Positions 1 through 7,073 of a DNA stretch of 64,000 nucleotides are shown here, in pieces. Position 1 is the stretch's first letter. Every line of letters begins with the position of its first letter. The notes below the pieces were generated by a model, which saw only the letters and a program-made list of their open reading frames with translations, was not told the DNA's origin and ran no database searches. The position numbers and the translations under genes were made by a program. Location: positions 1 to 64,000 of the forward strand of contig JBBCJX010000005.1 of the NCBI GenBank assembly GCA_037189985.1. Direction: 5' to 3'. The stretch comes from UBA2031 sp037189985 (GTDB taxonomy: Bacteria; Pseudomonadota; Gammaproteobacteria; Pseudomonadales; Moraxellaceae).

Positions 1-35
1 ATTCTCTGATCCACGAACAGGGCCAAAGGCGCTGG

Positions 36-55
36 GCCCCCGCCTTCGCGGGGGC
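36..55. repeat. REP-like GC-rich palindrome (left)
   Basis: An 8-bp perfect stem (GCCCCCGC / GCGGGGGC) closes a CTTC loop. Together with the CCGGC-gcag-GCCGG hairpin at 130-143, which follows a TGTCAT motif, it resembles the paired extragenic repeats scattered through many proteobacterial genomes. The two flank a terminator-like hairpin in the first 160 bases, where no gene is seen. Confidence 0.5.
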
Positions 56-79
56 GACAGTGGCTCAAAAACGGTTTTA

Positions 80-107
80 GGGAGTTACGTATGTAATTCC
101 CTTTTTT
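80..107 (+). terminator. Rho-independent terminator for a gene left of the window
   Basis: GGGAGTTAC and GTAATTCCC form a 9-bp stem with one G-T pair around a GTAT loop, followed by six T. It lies convergently to the M48 protease gene, so on the plus strand it would end a transcript entering from outside the window. It could serve weakly in the other direction too. Confidence 0.55.
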
Positions 108-129
108 GTAGCTGGACCACCTTGTCATC

Positions 130-143
130 CCGGCGCAGGCCGG
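130..143. repeat. REP-like palindrome (right)
   Basis: CCGGC-gcag-GCCGG hairpin preceded by TGTCATC. It looks like the partner of the GC hairpin at 36-55. It lies 18 bases beyond the stop of the M48 protease gene, the usual location for such extragenic repeats. Confidence 0.45.
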
Positions 144-160
144 AAATAAAAAGTGCCTAC

Positions 161-1030
161 CTATTTTTTCAGCACATAAAACCGCGCTGGCTCTTTTGCG
201 GTGTCCGCATACGCATCCAGCATGCTGCCCATGGAGGCGGAGAGCTTGTCCAGTCGTGCCGAGGGTGAGGGATGAGTCTTGAACATCAGGGCCACGGCAC
301 CATCCTCGGGGTTCACGGCATCCAGTGTTTGCAGCGAGCCCACAAGTCCGAAGGGGTTGTAGCCGGCGCGGGCGGCGATCACCACGCCCATGCGGTCGGC
401 TTCGAACTCCTCGTTCTTGTCCAGGCCGCGCGCGAAGAGTTCCGTGCCGGCGGTGAAGGCCTTGAGCTGGTTGCGGGCGCTGCCGGAGTCCTTGCGTTCG
501 GCAACCGCATTCGCGATATCCATTTTCCATTCCCGGCCCAGTGCTGACTTGATGGCGCGCAACTGGTGTTTTTGCAGCACATGCGCGATCTCGTGGGCGA
601 GTACGCCGGCCAGCTCGGATTCGTTGCGCAGGCGCTCGTAGAGGCCTCGGGTGATGAGGATGGTGCCGCCGGGTGTGGCGAAGGCATTGACGTCGGCATC
701 GTCCGTCACACCAAAGCGCCAGGGCAGGTTGGGGCGTTCGGTCTGCAGTGCCAGCCAGAGGCCCACGCGGTTCACGTATTTCTGCAGGGCATCGTTGCGG
801 ACCAGTGGGGCCGCGCCCAGCAGGTTGGCGGCAACGCCGTTGCCGATCTCGATTTCCTCGGGCTCGCTGATGTCCTTGTTGGCATCCAGTGCTTTCTTGC
901 CGATGTTCAGGGCTTTCTGCGTTTCCGGATCGTTGAGCTTGTTCAGTGCCTTGCCGAAATCAAAAGCCAGAGCCGGTGCAGAGGCGAACAGGGTGCCCAT
1001 GAGCAGGGCGGTGAAGATATGGCGTGTCAT
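161..1030 (-). CDS. M48 family metalloprotease, exported
   Basis: A 289-residue zinc metalloprotease with an N-terminal signal peptide (hydrophobic residues about 5-20 ending in APALA), so periplasmic or membrane-associated. The zinc motif HEIAH is near residue 145, and the downstream EFEADRMG segment supplies the third zinc ligand, as in M48 peptidases of the HtpX/BepA/LoiP type. The C-terminal THPSPSARL motif is also typical. Three starts are possible: GTG 1039, ATG 1036, which overlaps the upstream stop as TGATG, and ATG 1030. ATG 1030 is chosen because AGGAG sits 8 bases before it. It is last in the recN-cyclase-SH3-M48 run. A role in envelope protein quality control is an inference from the family. 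Confidence 0.85.
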   Translation of the reverse strand: MTRHIFTALLMGTLFASAPALAFDFGKALNKLNDPETQKALNIGKKALDANKDISEPEEIEIGNGVAANLLGAAPLVRNDALQKYVNRVGLWLALQTERPNLPWRFGVTDDADVNAFATPGGTILITRGLYERLRNESELAGVLAHEIAHVLQKHQLRAIKSALGREWKMDIANAVAERKDSGSARNQLKAFTAGTELFARGLDKNEEFEADRMGVVIAARAGYNPFGLVGSLQTLDAVNPEDGAVALMFKTHPSPSARLDKLSASMGSMLDAYADTAKEPARFYVLKK

Positions 1031-1035
1031 GTTCA

Positions 1036-1524
1036 TCACTCCTTGCCTTCCGGCAGGTAGTTCACCTGCTGGGAACCGAGCTTGCCCTGCCTAGCATACT
1101 GGCGGGCATCGCTGTCCGTGGTTTTCTGCCTGTCGAGGCGTTTGGCTTCTTCTTCATTGGGCTGGGCGGTTTTCAGTTTTTCTTCCGAGAGCCCTTTGAC
1201 ACCGGTACTCACGGTATTGCCGCTGGAGCCGGTCTTGAAAACGGACGCCAGCGTGCCGAGGCCGGCTTCACCTTTCTGGCCGGAGCCGGTGCGCAGGTTG
1301 AGCACGCGCACCCAGCCGGTCTTGCCGTCCGTGGTTTTTACCTGCGCCCAAGCGCCTTGTCGGCTCGTGATGTCGACGACGGCCTTGCCCTTCAGGGTTT
1401 GCACCAACGCGGCATCGTTGCGCGGGTTGGCGCGCAACTCACTGTCGCGCAGCAGCGCGGCGGGTTCGGCCATGGCAAGGCCGCTGGCCATCGTCAGCGT
1501 GATGGCGGTGATGAGAGATCGCAT
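1036..1524 (-). CDS. Exported SH3b-domain protein
   Basis: A 162-residue protein with a clear signal peptide (MRSLITAITLTMASGLAMA). A bacterial SH3 domain follows at about residues 25-85, with the GAWAQVKTTDGKTGWVRV core. The rest is polar and probably disordered. The start at 1524 is chosen over an in-frame ORF extension to 1623 because it gives the signal peptide and has AGGGGG 6 bases upstream. It overlaps the M48 gene start region and follows the adenylate cyclase gene by 31 bases, so the three are probably co-transcribed. Bacterial SH3 domains usually bind peptidoglycan or peptides; no enzymatic activity is evident. Confidence 0.8.
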   Translation of the reverse strand: MRSLITAITLTMASGLAMAEPAALLRDSELRANPRNDAALVQTLKGKAVVDITSRQGAWAQVKTTDGKTGWVRVLNLRTGSGQKGEAGLGTLASVFKTGSSGNTVSTGVKGLSEEKLKTAQPNEEEAKRLDRQKTTDSDARQYARQGKLGSQQVNYLPEGKE

Positions 1525-1555
1525 CCTGTTTCCCCCTGGATCGTAAGGACGGTCC

Positions 1556-3409
1556 TTAATGCCCGTCCGGGTTGCTTTTGTTGTCGTGATGGCGCGGTTC
1601 CAAGAGGACCACGCCCTGGTCACGGCCTTTCACATGGAATTCGCCGTGGTCGTGAAAAATGAAACGCCCGGGTGCTTCCCGCTCACAGGCCTCGCGCGTG
1701 GCCTGTGAGACCAGCACACGGGCCACGCCCTTGGTGCAGCCTTCGATGCGGCTGGCCAGGTTCACGGTGTCACCGATGGCGGTGTAGTCCAGCCGGTCGT
1801 TGCTGCCGAGGAAGCCGACCACGGCAGGGCCGGTGTGCAGGCCGATGCCGATGTCGAAATCTCCCAGCGAGCCATCGGTCTTGGCCAGTTCCGCCTTGAA
1901 GGCATCCAGCGCACGGGCCATGTCGAGGGCGGCAGCCACGGCCTCCACGGCATGCTGCGGATTTTCCGTGGGTGCGTTCCAGAAGGCCATGATGGCGTCG
2001 CCGATGAATTTGTCCAGCGTGCCGCCGTGCAGGAAGATGACCTCGACCTGGGCGCTGAAGTAACGGTTGAGCAATTCCACCACGGCCTCGGGGCTGCGGG
2101 TTTCCGAGAGCGTGGTGAAGCCGCGGATGTCGGAGAACAGGATGGTGATCTCGCGCGCTTCGGGCTTCTGCTCGCGTGAAAGTTCGCCGGTTTTCACCAG
2201 CTCATCCACCACACGCGGATCCAGGAAGCGGCGGAAGAGCATGACGGCCGCCTCGCGCTCGCGGCGCTCGCGCCAGAAGGCTTCCAGCGAGAGCAGGGCG
2301 AAGGCCAGCCAGGCCAGCAGCAGGACAGCGCCTACCGGCGCGTAGAAGCGCCACGAGAGCAGGGCGGACGCACCGATCAGCAAAAGCAGCGAGCCACCTG
2401 CCAGCACTGCACCGGTACGCAAGGGGCTGCGGCGCTGGTGGAAGGCCAGGATGAGGCCACTTGCCAGCAGCAGAGCCAGCGGGAGCCGTACGGGCAGGTC
2501 ACGCAATCCGTCCCCGGTGCGCAGGTTGGCGATGGCGGTGGACAGCACTTCGGCGCCGGGTGTGAGGGCGCCCAGGGGCGTGGGGCGGAAATCGTTCAGG
2601 CCGGGGGCCGTGGCGCCGATGATGACGATGGCATCGCGCAGGCCGGGCGCGAGCACCGGGGATTCCCGGCCGAGATCATGGAAGAGGTCGCTGTAGGAAA
2701 TCGTGCGCGGTGCTGTGCCGTACCAGTTGAGGCGCAACCGGTCCTTGTCCGGGAGTGTGGCGCCCGTGAAAGCGGCAACGCTGTTCGCGAGCGAGGGCAG
2801 TTCCCAGCCGTCCACGTGGTAGCGGAGGCGAGCATGGCGGCCATGCTGGTCACGGTCCCTCTCGAAGTTGATGAGTCCTCCTTGCCAGTTTTTGAGAGCA
2901 AGGATGAGCGGCACCAGCAGCGGCGCGGTGGCGTCATCACGGGCCGTGGCGGTACGGACGGCGCCAAATTCGGCAGGCAGGGCCGAGAGTGGTGCACCTT
3001 GGCCGTCGGCCAGCAGCAGCGAGGGGAAAAAAAGATTGTCATGCTCCTGGGCGATGTCGTGCAGCAGGGCGTCGCTGTCGGGCCGGAAGGTGTCGGCCTC
3101 GTTGAACAGCACATCGAAGACGATGGCCTTCACGCCATGGCGCGAAAGCCCGTCGATGAGTTCGGCGTGGATGGCGCGGGGCCAGGGCCAGGCGCCAGCT
3201 TCGGCATTCAGGTCCTCAAGGCTTTTCTGGTCGATGGCCACCAGCACGATGTCGGCTGGCGGTGTGCGTGTCTGAGCAGAATTTGCCAACAGCGCGTCGC
3301 CCAGCCGGTTGTCGACGTGTTCCAGCAGGCCGGTGACTTGCAGCAGGATGGCAAAGGCTGCGAGCAGTGTCAGGGGCAGGAGCAGTGGTGGATGCTGGCG
3401 CGGCATCAT
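1556..3409 (-). CDS. CHASE2-domain class III adenylate cyclase
   Basis: A 617-residue membrane receptor cyclase. After an N-terminal transmembrane helix comes a periplasmic CHASE2 sensor domain (about residues 40-320), then three hydrophobic segments (about 315-375), and a cytoplasmic class III cyclase domain (about 410-600). The catalytic set looks complete: FSDIRGFT and DAIMAFW carry the two metal-binding Asp, DKFIGD the adenine-contacting Lys, and IGDTVNLASRIE the second adenine contact plus the Asn/Arg pair. It should make cAMP from ATP on an extracytoplasmic signal of unknown nature. Starts at 3415, 3409 and 3406 are possible; AAAGG sits 6 bases before 3409. It lies 32 bases after recN. 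Confidence 0.88.
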   Translation of the reverse strand: MMPRQHPPLLLPLTLLAAFAILLQVTGLLEHVDNRLGDALLANSAQTRTPPADIVLVAIDQKSLEDLNAEAGAWPWPRAIHAELIDGLSRHGVKAIVFDVLFNEADTFRPDSDALLHDIAQEHDNLFFPSLLLADGQGAPLSALPAEFGAVRTATARDDATAPLLVPLILALKNWQGGLINFERDRDQHGRHARLRYHVDGWELPSLANSVAAFTGATLPDKDRLRLNWYGTAPRTISYSDLFHDLGRESPVLAPGLRDAIVIIGATAPGLNDFRPTPLGALTPGAEVLSTAIANLRTGDGLRDLPVRLPLALLLASGLILAFHQRRSPLRTGAVLAGGSLLLLIGASALLSWRFYAPVGAVLLLAWLAFALLSLEAFWRERREREAAVMLFRRFLDPRVVDELVKTGELSREQKPEAREITILFSDIRGFTTLSETRSPEAVVELLNRYFSAQVEVIFLHGGTLDKFIGDAIMAFWNAPTENPQHAVEAVAAALDMARALDAFKAELAKTDGSLGDFDIGIGLHTGPAVVGFLGSNDRLDYTAIGDTVNLASRIEGCTKGVARVLVSQATREACEREAPGRFIFHDHGEFHVKGRDQGVVLLEPRHHDNKSNPDGH

Positions 3410-3441
3410 GGTCATCCTTTGACGCGGTGTCGGCTCGGGTT

Positions 3442-5109
3442 TCAGGTTGCCGCCAGCATGGCCTCGGCGTGTTTGCGGGTTTCCGGGGTGATGGTGACAC
3501 CACCGGACATGCGTGCGATTTCCTCTACGCGCTCTTCGTGCGAGAGCTCGCGCACGCGGCTTTCGGTGTTGCCGTCCACCACGGCTTTTTCCACGCGCAG
3601 GTGCTGGTGGCCCAGCGCTGCAACCTGCGGCTGGTGCGTGATGGAGAAGACCTGTGCGTAATCACCGAGTTCGCGCAGCACGCGGCCCACGACCTCGGCA
3701 ATGCCGCCGCCGATGCCCACGTCTACTTCGTCAAAGACCATGACCGGCACCGGCGAGTGCCTGGCATTCACCACCTGTATGGCCAGCGAGACACGTGAGA
3801 GCTCACCGCCGGAGGCCACTTTCGCCAGCCCCTTGAGCGGCTGGCCGGGATTGGCGCTGATAAGGAATTCGATATCGTCGAGGCCGGCGGCCGCTGGTTT
3901 TTCCAGTGCGGTGAGTGCTACCTCGAAGCGGGAGTTGGGCATGCCCAAGAGCTTGAGACGGGCCAGTACGTCCTCGCTGAATTTCTTCGCTGCCCTGGTG
4001 CGGGCGGCCCGTAGTTTTTCGGCGGCAGCACCATAGTTTTTTTCCAGTTTGCCGACTTCGCGCGCCAGTGCATCCAGATCCTGTGCACGGGTGAGTTGCT
4101 GTTGCTCATCGGCCAGCGTCAGTTGCAGCCCGGGCAGTTCCGGCGGGCTGACACGGTGTTTGCGGGCCAGCGCATGCACGGCTGTCAGGCGGTCTTCCAG
4201 TTCGGCGAGGCGGGCCGGGTCGGCATCCAGGCTGTCGAGATAATGGCGCAGGCTGCTGGCGCCTTCGCGGATGTTGATCAGGGCGCTGTCCAGCAGTTCG
4301 ACGACCTCATCAAGGCGGGGGTGCCGGGAGCGTTCCGATTCCAGCGCCTTCAGCGCCTGCTGCAGGCAGCGCGTGGCATTGTCGCCCTCGTTTTCGGAAA
4401 GGCGGTCCAGCACGATGTCCCCGTTCTGCAGCAGGCTGCCGAGATTGGCCAGGGCGTCGTGGTCCTGCTCCAGTTTTTCATAGTCGCCTGCTTTCAGGCC
4501 CAGCTTTTCCAGTTCGGCGAGCTGGTGCGTGACCAGCTCCAGGCGCTCGCGCTGCGCATCGCCGGCTTTGGTCAGCGTGCTGAGTTCGCGTGCTGCTTTC
4601 TGCCATTGCTGGAAGAGGGTGGCGAGTTCACGGGCATCCGGGGTGAGGCCGGCACAGGCATCGAGCAGGAGGCGGTGATTGTCCTTGCGCAGCAGGGACT
4701 GGTGCTCGTGCTGGCTGTGGATGTCGATGAGCATCTCGCCCAGCGCCTTCACATCGGCCAGCGTGGCCGGGCTGCCGTTGATGTAGGCACGGGAGCGGCC
4801 GTCGGCATTCACCGTGCGGCGCAGCCAGCATTCGTGCCCCTCGTCACCGGCCTCCAGCTCGCGCTCGCGCAACCATTCCTGCGCGGCTTCATGCCGGCTG
4901 ATGTCGAAGCCGGCGCTGACATCGGCGCGGTCCGCACCGGCACGCACCACGCCGGCCTCGGCGCGATCACCCAGGCAGAGGCCAAGGGCATCCATGAGGA
5001 TGGATTTGCCGGCACCCGTTTCCCCGGTGATGACGGAGAAGCCGTTGCAGAAATCCAGCTCCAGGCTGGAAACGATGGCGAAGTCGCGGATCTTGAGGTG
5101 ACTGAGCAT
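3442..5109 (-). CDS. recN: DNA repair protein RecN
   Basis: A 555-residue SMC-like ATPase of double-strand break repair. The Walker A GETGAGKS is near residue 30, long coiled-coil segments fill about 150-370, and the C-terminal half carries the ABC signature ASGGELSRVSLAI and the Walker B VMVFDEVDVGIGG. Length and N-terminus (MLSHLKIRDFAIV) match the family. AAGGAA precedes the ATG by about 8 bases. It is the first gene of the minus-strand run and diverges from hrcA, an arrangement seen in other proteobacteria. No LexA box could be recognised with confidence in the 106-base divergent gap. Confidence 0.97.
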   Translation of the reverse strand: MLSHLKIRDFAIVSSLELDFCNGFSVITGETGAGKSILMDALGLCLGDRAEAGVVRAGADRADVSAGFDISRHEAAQEWLRERELEAGDEGHECWLRRTVNADGRSRAYINGSPATLADVKALGEMLIDIHSQHEHQSLLRKDNHRLLLDACAGLTPDARELATLFQQWQKAARELSTLTKAGDAQRERLELVTHQLAELEKLGLKAGDYEKLEQDHDALANLGSLLQNGDIVLDRLSENEGDNATRCLQQALKALESERSRHPRLDEVVELLDSALINIREGASSLRHYLDSLDADPARLAELEDRLTAVHALARKHRVSPPELPGLQLTLADEQQQLTRAQDLDALAREVGKLEKNYGAAAEKLRAARTRAAKKFSEDVLARLKLLGMPNSRFEVALTALEKPAAAGLDDIEFLISANPGQPLKGLAKVASGGELSRVSLAIQVVNARHSPVPVMVFDEVDVGIGGGIAEVVGRVLRELGDYAQVFSITHQPQVAALGHQHLRVEKAVVDGNTESRVRELSHEERVEEIARMSGGVTITPETRKHAEAMLAAT

Positions 5110-5215
5110 GGGCGGAAGGTTCCTTGGGTCCGGCGATGATAGGCGAAGGCGGCAGAGGCGGTAAGGGTGTCGGCATGCCTATCCACGGAACCGGGAGCAC
5201 GTTATAAAAGCAGGC

Positions 5216-6241
5216 ATGGATCGTTCCCAGCTTCTCTTCAAGACCCTCGTCGAATGCTATATCCGTGACGGCCAGCCGGTCGGCTCCCGGCATCTCTTGC
5301 AGATGGCGGAGTTGCCCCTGTCGCCGGCCACGGTGCGCAATGTCATGGCGACGCTGGAAGAAAAAGGCTTGCTCGCCGCACCGCATACCTCGGCCGGGCG
5401 CGTGCCCACGCAGCAGGGCTACCGCCTGTTCGTGGATCGCCTGCTCACCACGGAAAAACTCACGGAAGAGACGGTCACTGCGCTGACGGACGAGCTGGCA
5501 CCGGGCCGCTCGCCCCGCGAACTGGTGGAGAAGGCATCAAGCTGCCTGGCCGAGCTGACCCGTCACGCCGGCCTCGTCATGGTACCGCGCCGTGATCTTG
5601 CCGATTTGCGTCATATCGAATTCGTGCGGCTGGATGAAAAGCGCCTGCTGGCCATCGTGGTTTGCGCCAACGGTGATGTACAGAACCAGCTCATACAGAC
5701 CGAGCGCCCTTTCAGCGAGGCCGAGCTGGCGCAGGCCAGCAACTATCTCAACCATCATTTTGCCGGCAAGAGCCTGGGCAGCATTGCCGAGTCGCTGCTG
5801 CGCGGCCTGCGTGACGACCGCCTGCGGCTGGATGCCCTGCTGCATTCCACGGTGGAACTGGCCGAGCGTGCCTTTGCACCGCGGCCCAGCGCCGACTACG
5901 TGCTGGCCGGCGAGGCCAATCTGCTGCGTTTGGGCGAGACCGGTGGCATTGATCGCCTGCAGGAGCTTTTCCAGGCCTTCACTGCCAAACGCGACATCCT
6001 GCACCTGCTGGACCGCTGCCAGCAGAGTGAAGGCGTGGAAATCTATATCGGCGCCGAGTCGGGTTATGCACCCTTCGGAGACCTCACGCTGGTCACGGCG
6101 CCTTATGAGGCCGATGGCCATGTACTGGGCCGTCTGGCCGTGATCGGGCCGACACGCATGGCCTACCAGCAGGTGATTCCACTGGTCGAGGTCACCGCAA
6201 AAATCCTCTCCCGGGCGCTTTCCTCCCCCGACAACCCTTGA
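5216..6241 (+). CDS. hrcA: Heat-inducible transcription repressor HrcA
   Basis: A 341-residue HrcA: an N-terminal winged helix (SPATVRNVMATLEEKGLL, then TSAGRVPTQQGYRLFVD) and a GAF-like dimerisation domain (about 100-330). HrcA represses chaperone operons by binding CIRCE (TTAGCACTC-N9-GAGTGCTAA) and needs GroE to stay active. It sits directly before grpE-dnaK-dnaJ as in many bacteria, although Pseudomonas and enterics lack it. No CIRCE copy was found upstream of hrcA, grpE, dnaK or dnaJ by eye, so its target is probably elsewhere, for instance groESL. The ATG at 5216 has only a weak ribosome site (AGCAGG). Confidence 0.96.
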   Translation: MDRSQLLFKTLVECYIRDGQPVGSRHLLQMAELPLSPATVRNVMATLEEKGLLAAPHTSAGRVPTQQGYRLFVDRLLTTEKLTEETVTALTDELAPGRSPRELVEKASSCLAELTRHAGLVMVPRRDLADLRHIEFVRLDEKRLLAIVVCANGDVQNQLIQTERPFSEAELAQASNYLNHHFAGKSLGSIAESLLRGLRDDRLRLDALLHSTVELAERAFAPRPSADYVLAGEANLLRLGETGGIDRLQELFQAFTAKRDILHLLDRCQQSEGVEIYIGAESGYAPFGDLTLVTAPYEADGHVLGRLAVIGPTRMAYQQVIPLVEVTAKILSRALSSPDNP

Positions 6242-6264
6242 AACCTGACTGACAACCCCCAGAA
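6237..6264 (+). promoter_or_regulatory. Candidate sigma-32 promoter of grpE
   Basis: CTTGAA (6237-6242), then 14 bases, then CCCCAGAA (6257-6264). The -35 is a perfect sigma-32 hexamer; the -10 matches CCCCATNT at five of seven defined positions. The -35 overlaps the hrcA stop codon, so grpE would have its own heat-shock start about 100 bases before its ATG. Confidence 0.55.
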
Positions 6265-6366
6265 TGCCTGCGGTTTCAGGGTGTCCTGAGCGTTGTGCTT
6301 TGCGCGCAATGCTCCGGTACCCGGGTTCATTGGCCGCAGGCAGCGGCCCAGCAGTGAGGCAGAGTC

Positions 6367-6918
6367 ATGGCAGAACAGGAAAACGAGCAGCCCCAGGATC
6401 AGCAGGCTCCCGAGGTGGATGTGTCGGCCGAGGCCGTACCGCAGGAGCCCGGGCAGCGCATTGCCGAGCTGGAGGTGCGGCTGGCTGAACAGGAAAACCT
6501 GGTCCGGGATGTGCAGCTACGTGCCCAGGCGGAAATCCAGAATATCCAGAAGCGCGCCGAACGCGATGCCGACAGTGCGCGCAAGTTTGCGCTGGAGCGC
6601 TTTGCCGGCTCGCTGATTGATGTGGTCGACAACCTTGAGCGTGCGCTGGATGCCACACCGGAAAGCGAAGCAACAAAGGCCCTGCGCGAAGGCGTCATGC
6701 TGACCCACAAATCATTTCTGGATGCGCTGAAGCGCCATGCCGTGGAACAGGTGAATCCGGTGGGTGAGCCCTTCAATGCCGATTTGCACCAGGCCGTCAG
6801 CATGCAGCCCTCCAGCACGGCCGAGCCCAATACGGTCACTGCCGTACTGGCCAAGGGCTACACCCTCTCTGGCCGCCTGTTGCGCCCGGCCATGGTGGTG
6901 GTGGCGACCGCGGGTTGA
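6367..6918 (+). CDS. grpE: Nucleotide exchange factor GrpE
   Basis: A 183-residue co-chaperone that releases ADP from DnaK. It has an acidic, Gln-rich disordered start, a long alpha-helix (about residues 28-85, RIAELEVRLAEQENLVRDV) and the C-terminal beta domain with the conserved FNPDLHQAV-like segment (FNADLHQAVSM) and VLAKGYTLSGRLLRPAMV. GAGG lies before the ATG. It follows hrcA after a 125-base gap holding a candidate sigma-32 promoter and precedes dnaK. Confidence 0.97.
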   Translation: MAEQENEQPQDQQAPEVDVSAEAVPQEPGQRIAELEVRLAEQENLVRDVQLRAQAEIQNIQKRAERDADSARKFALERFAGSLIDVVDNLERALDATPESEATKALREGVMLTHKSFLDALKRHAVEQVNPVGEPFNADLHQAVSMQPSSTAEPNTVTAVLAKGYTLSGRLLRPAMVVVATAG

Positions 6919-6950
6919 TTGCCAGCCCACTCCTGAAAAAGGGAGATGGC

Positions 6951-6978
6951 CTTGAAATCCCTGTGGGCATCGCCATAT
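6951..6978 (+). promoter_or_regulatory. Sigma-32 heat-shock promoter of dnaK
   Basis: CTTGAA (6951-6956), 14-base spacer, CGCCATAT (6971-6978). This matches the sigma-32 consensus CTTGAA-N13/14-CCCCATNT at all but one defined position. It lies 96 bases before the dnaK ATG, so dnaK can be induced by heat independently of grpE. Confidence 0.8.
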
Positions 6979-7073
6979 CGGCAGACAAGGCAAGCGCTTC
7001 CCGGTGAGGCGCTGCAAAACGAATGTAATGACAACCGCCGGCCAGATTCCGGTGTGTTCAAAGGAGACAAGTG

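Noticed and set aside
5110..7073. CIRCE elements near hrcA, grpE or dnaK.
   Set aside because: No TTAGCACTC / GAGTGCTAA pair or close variant was found in the three upstream regions.
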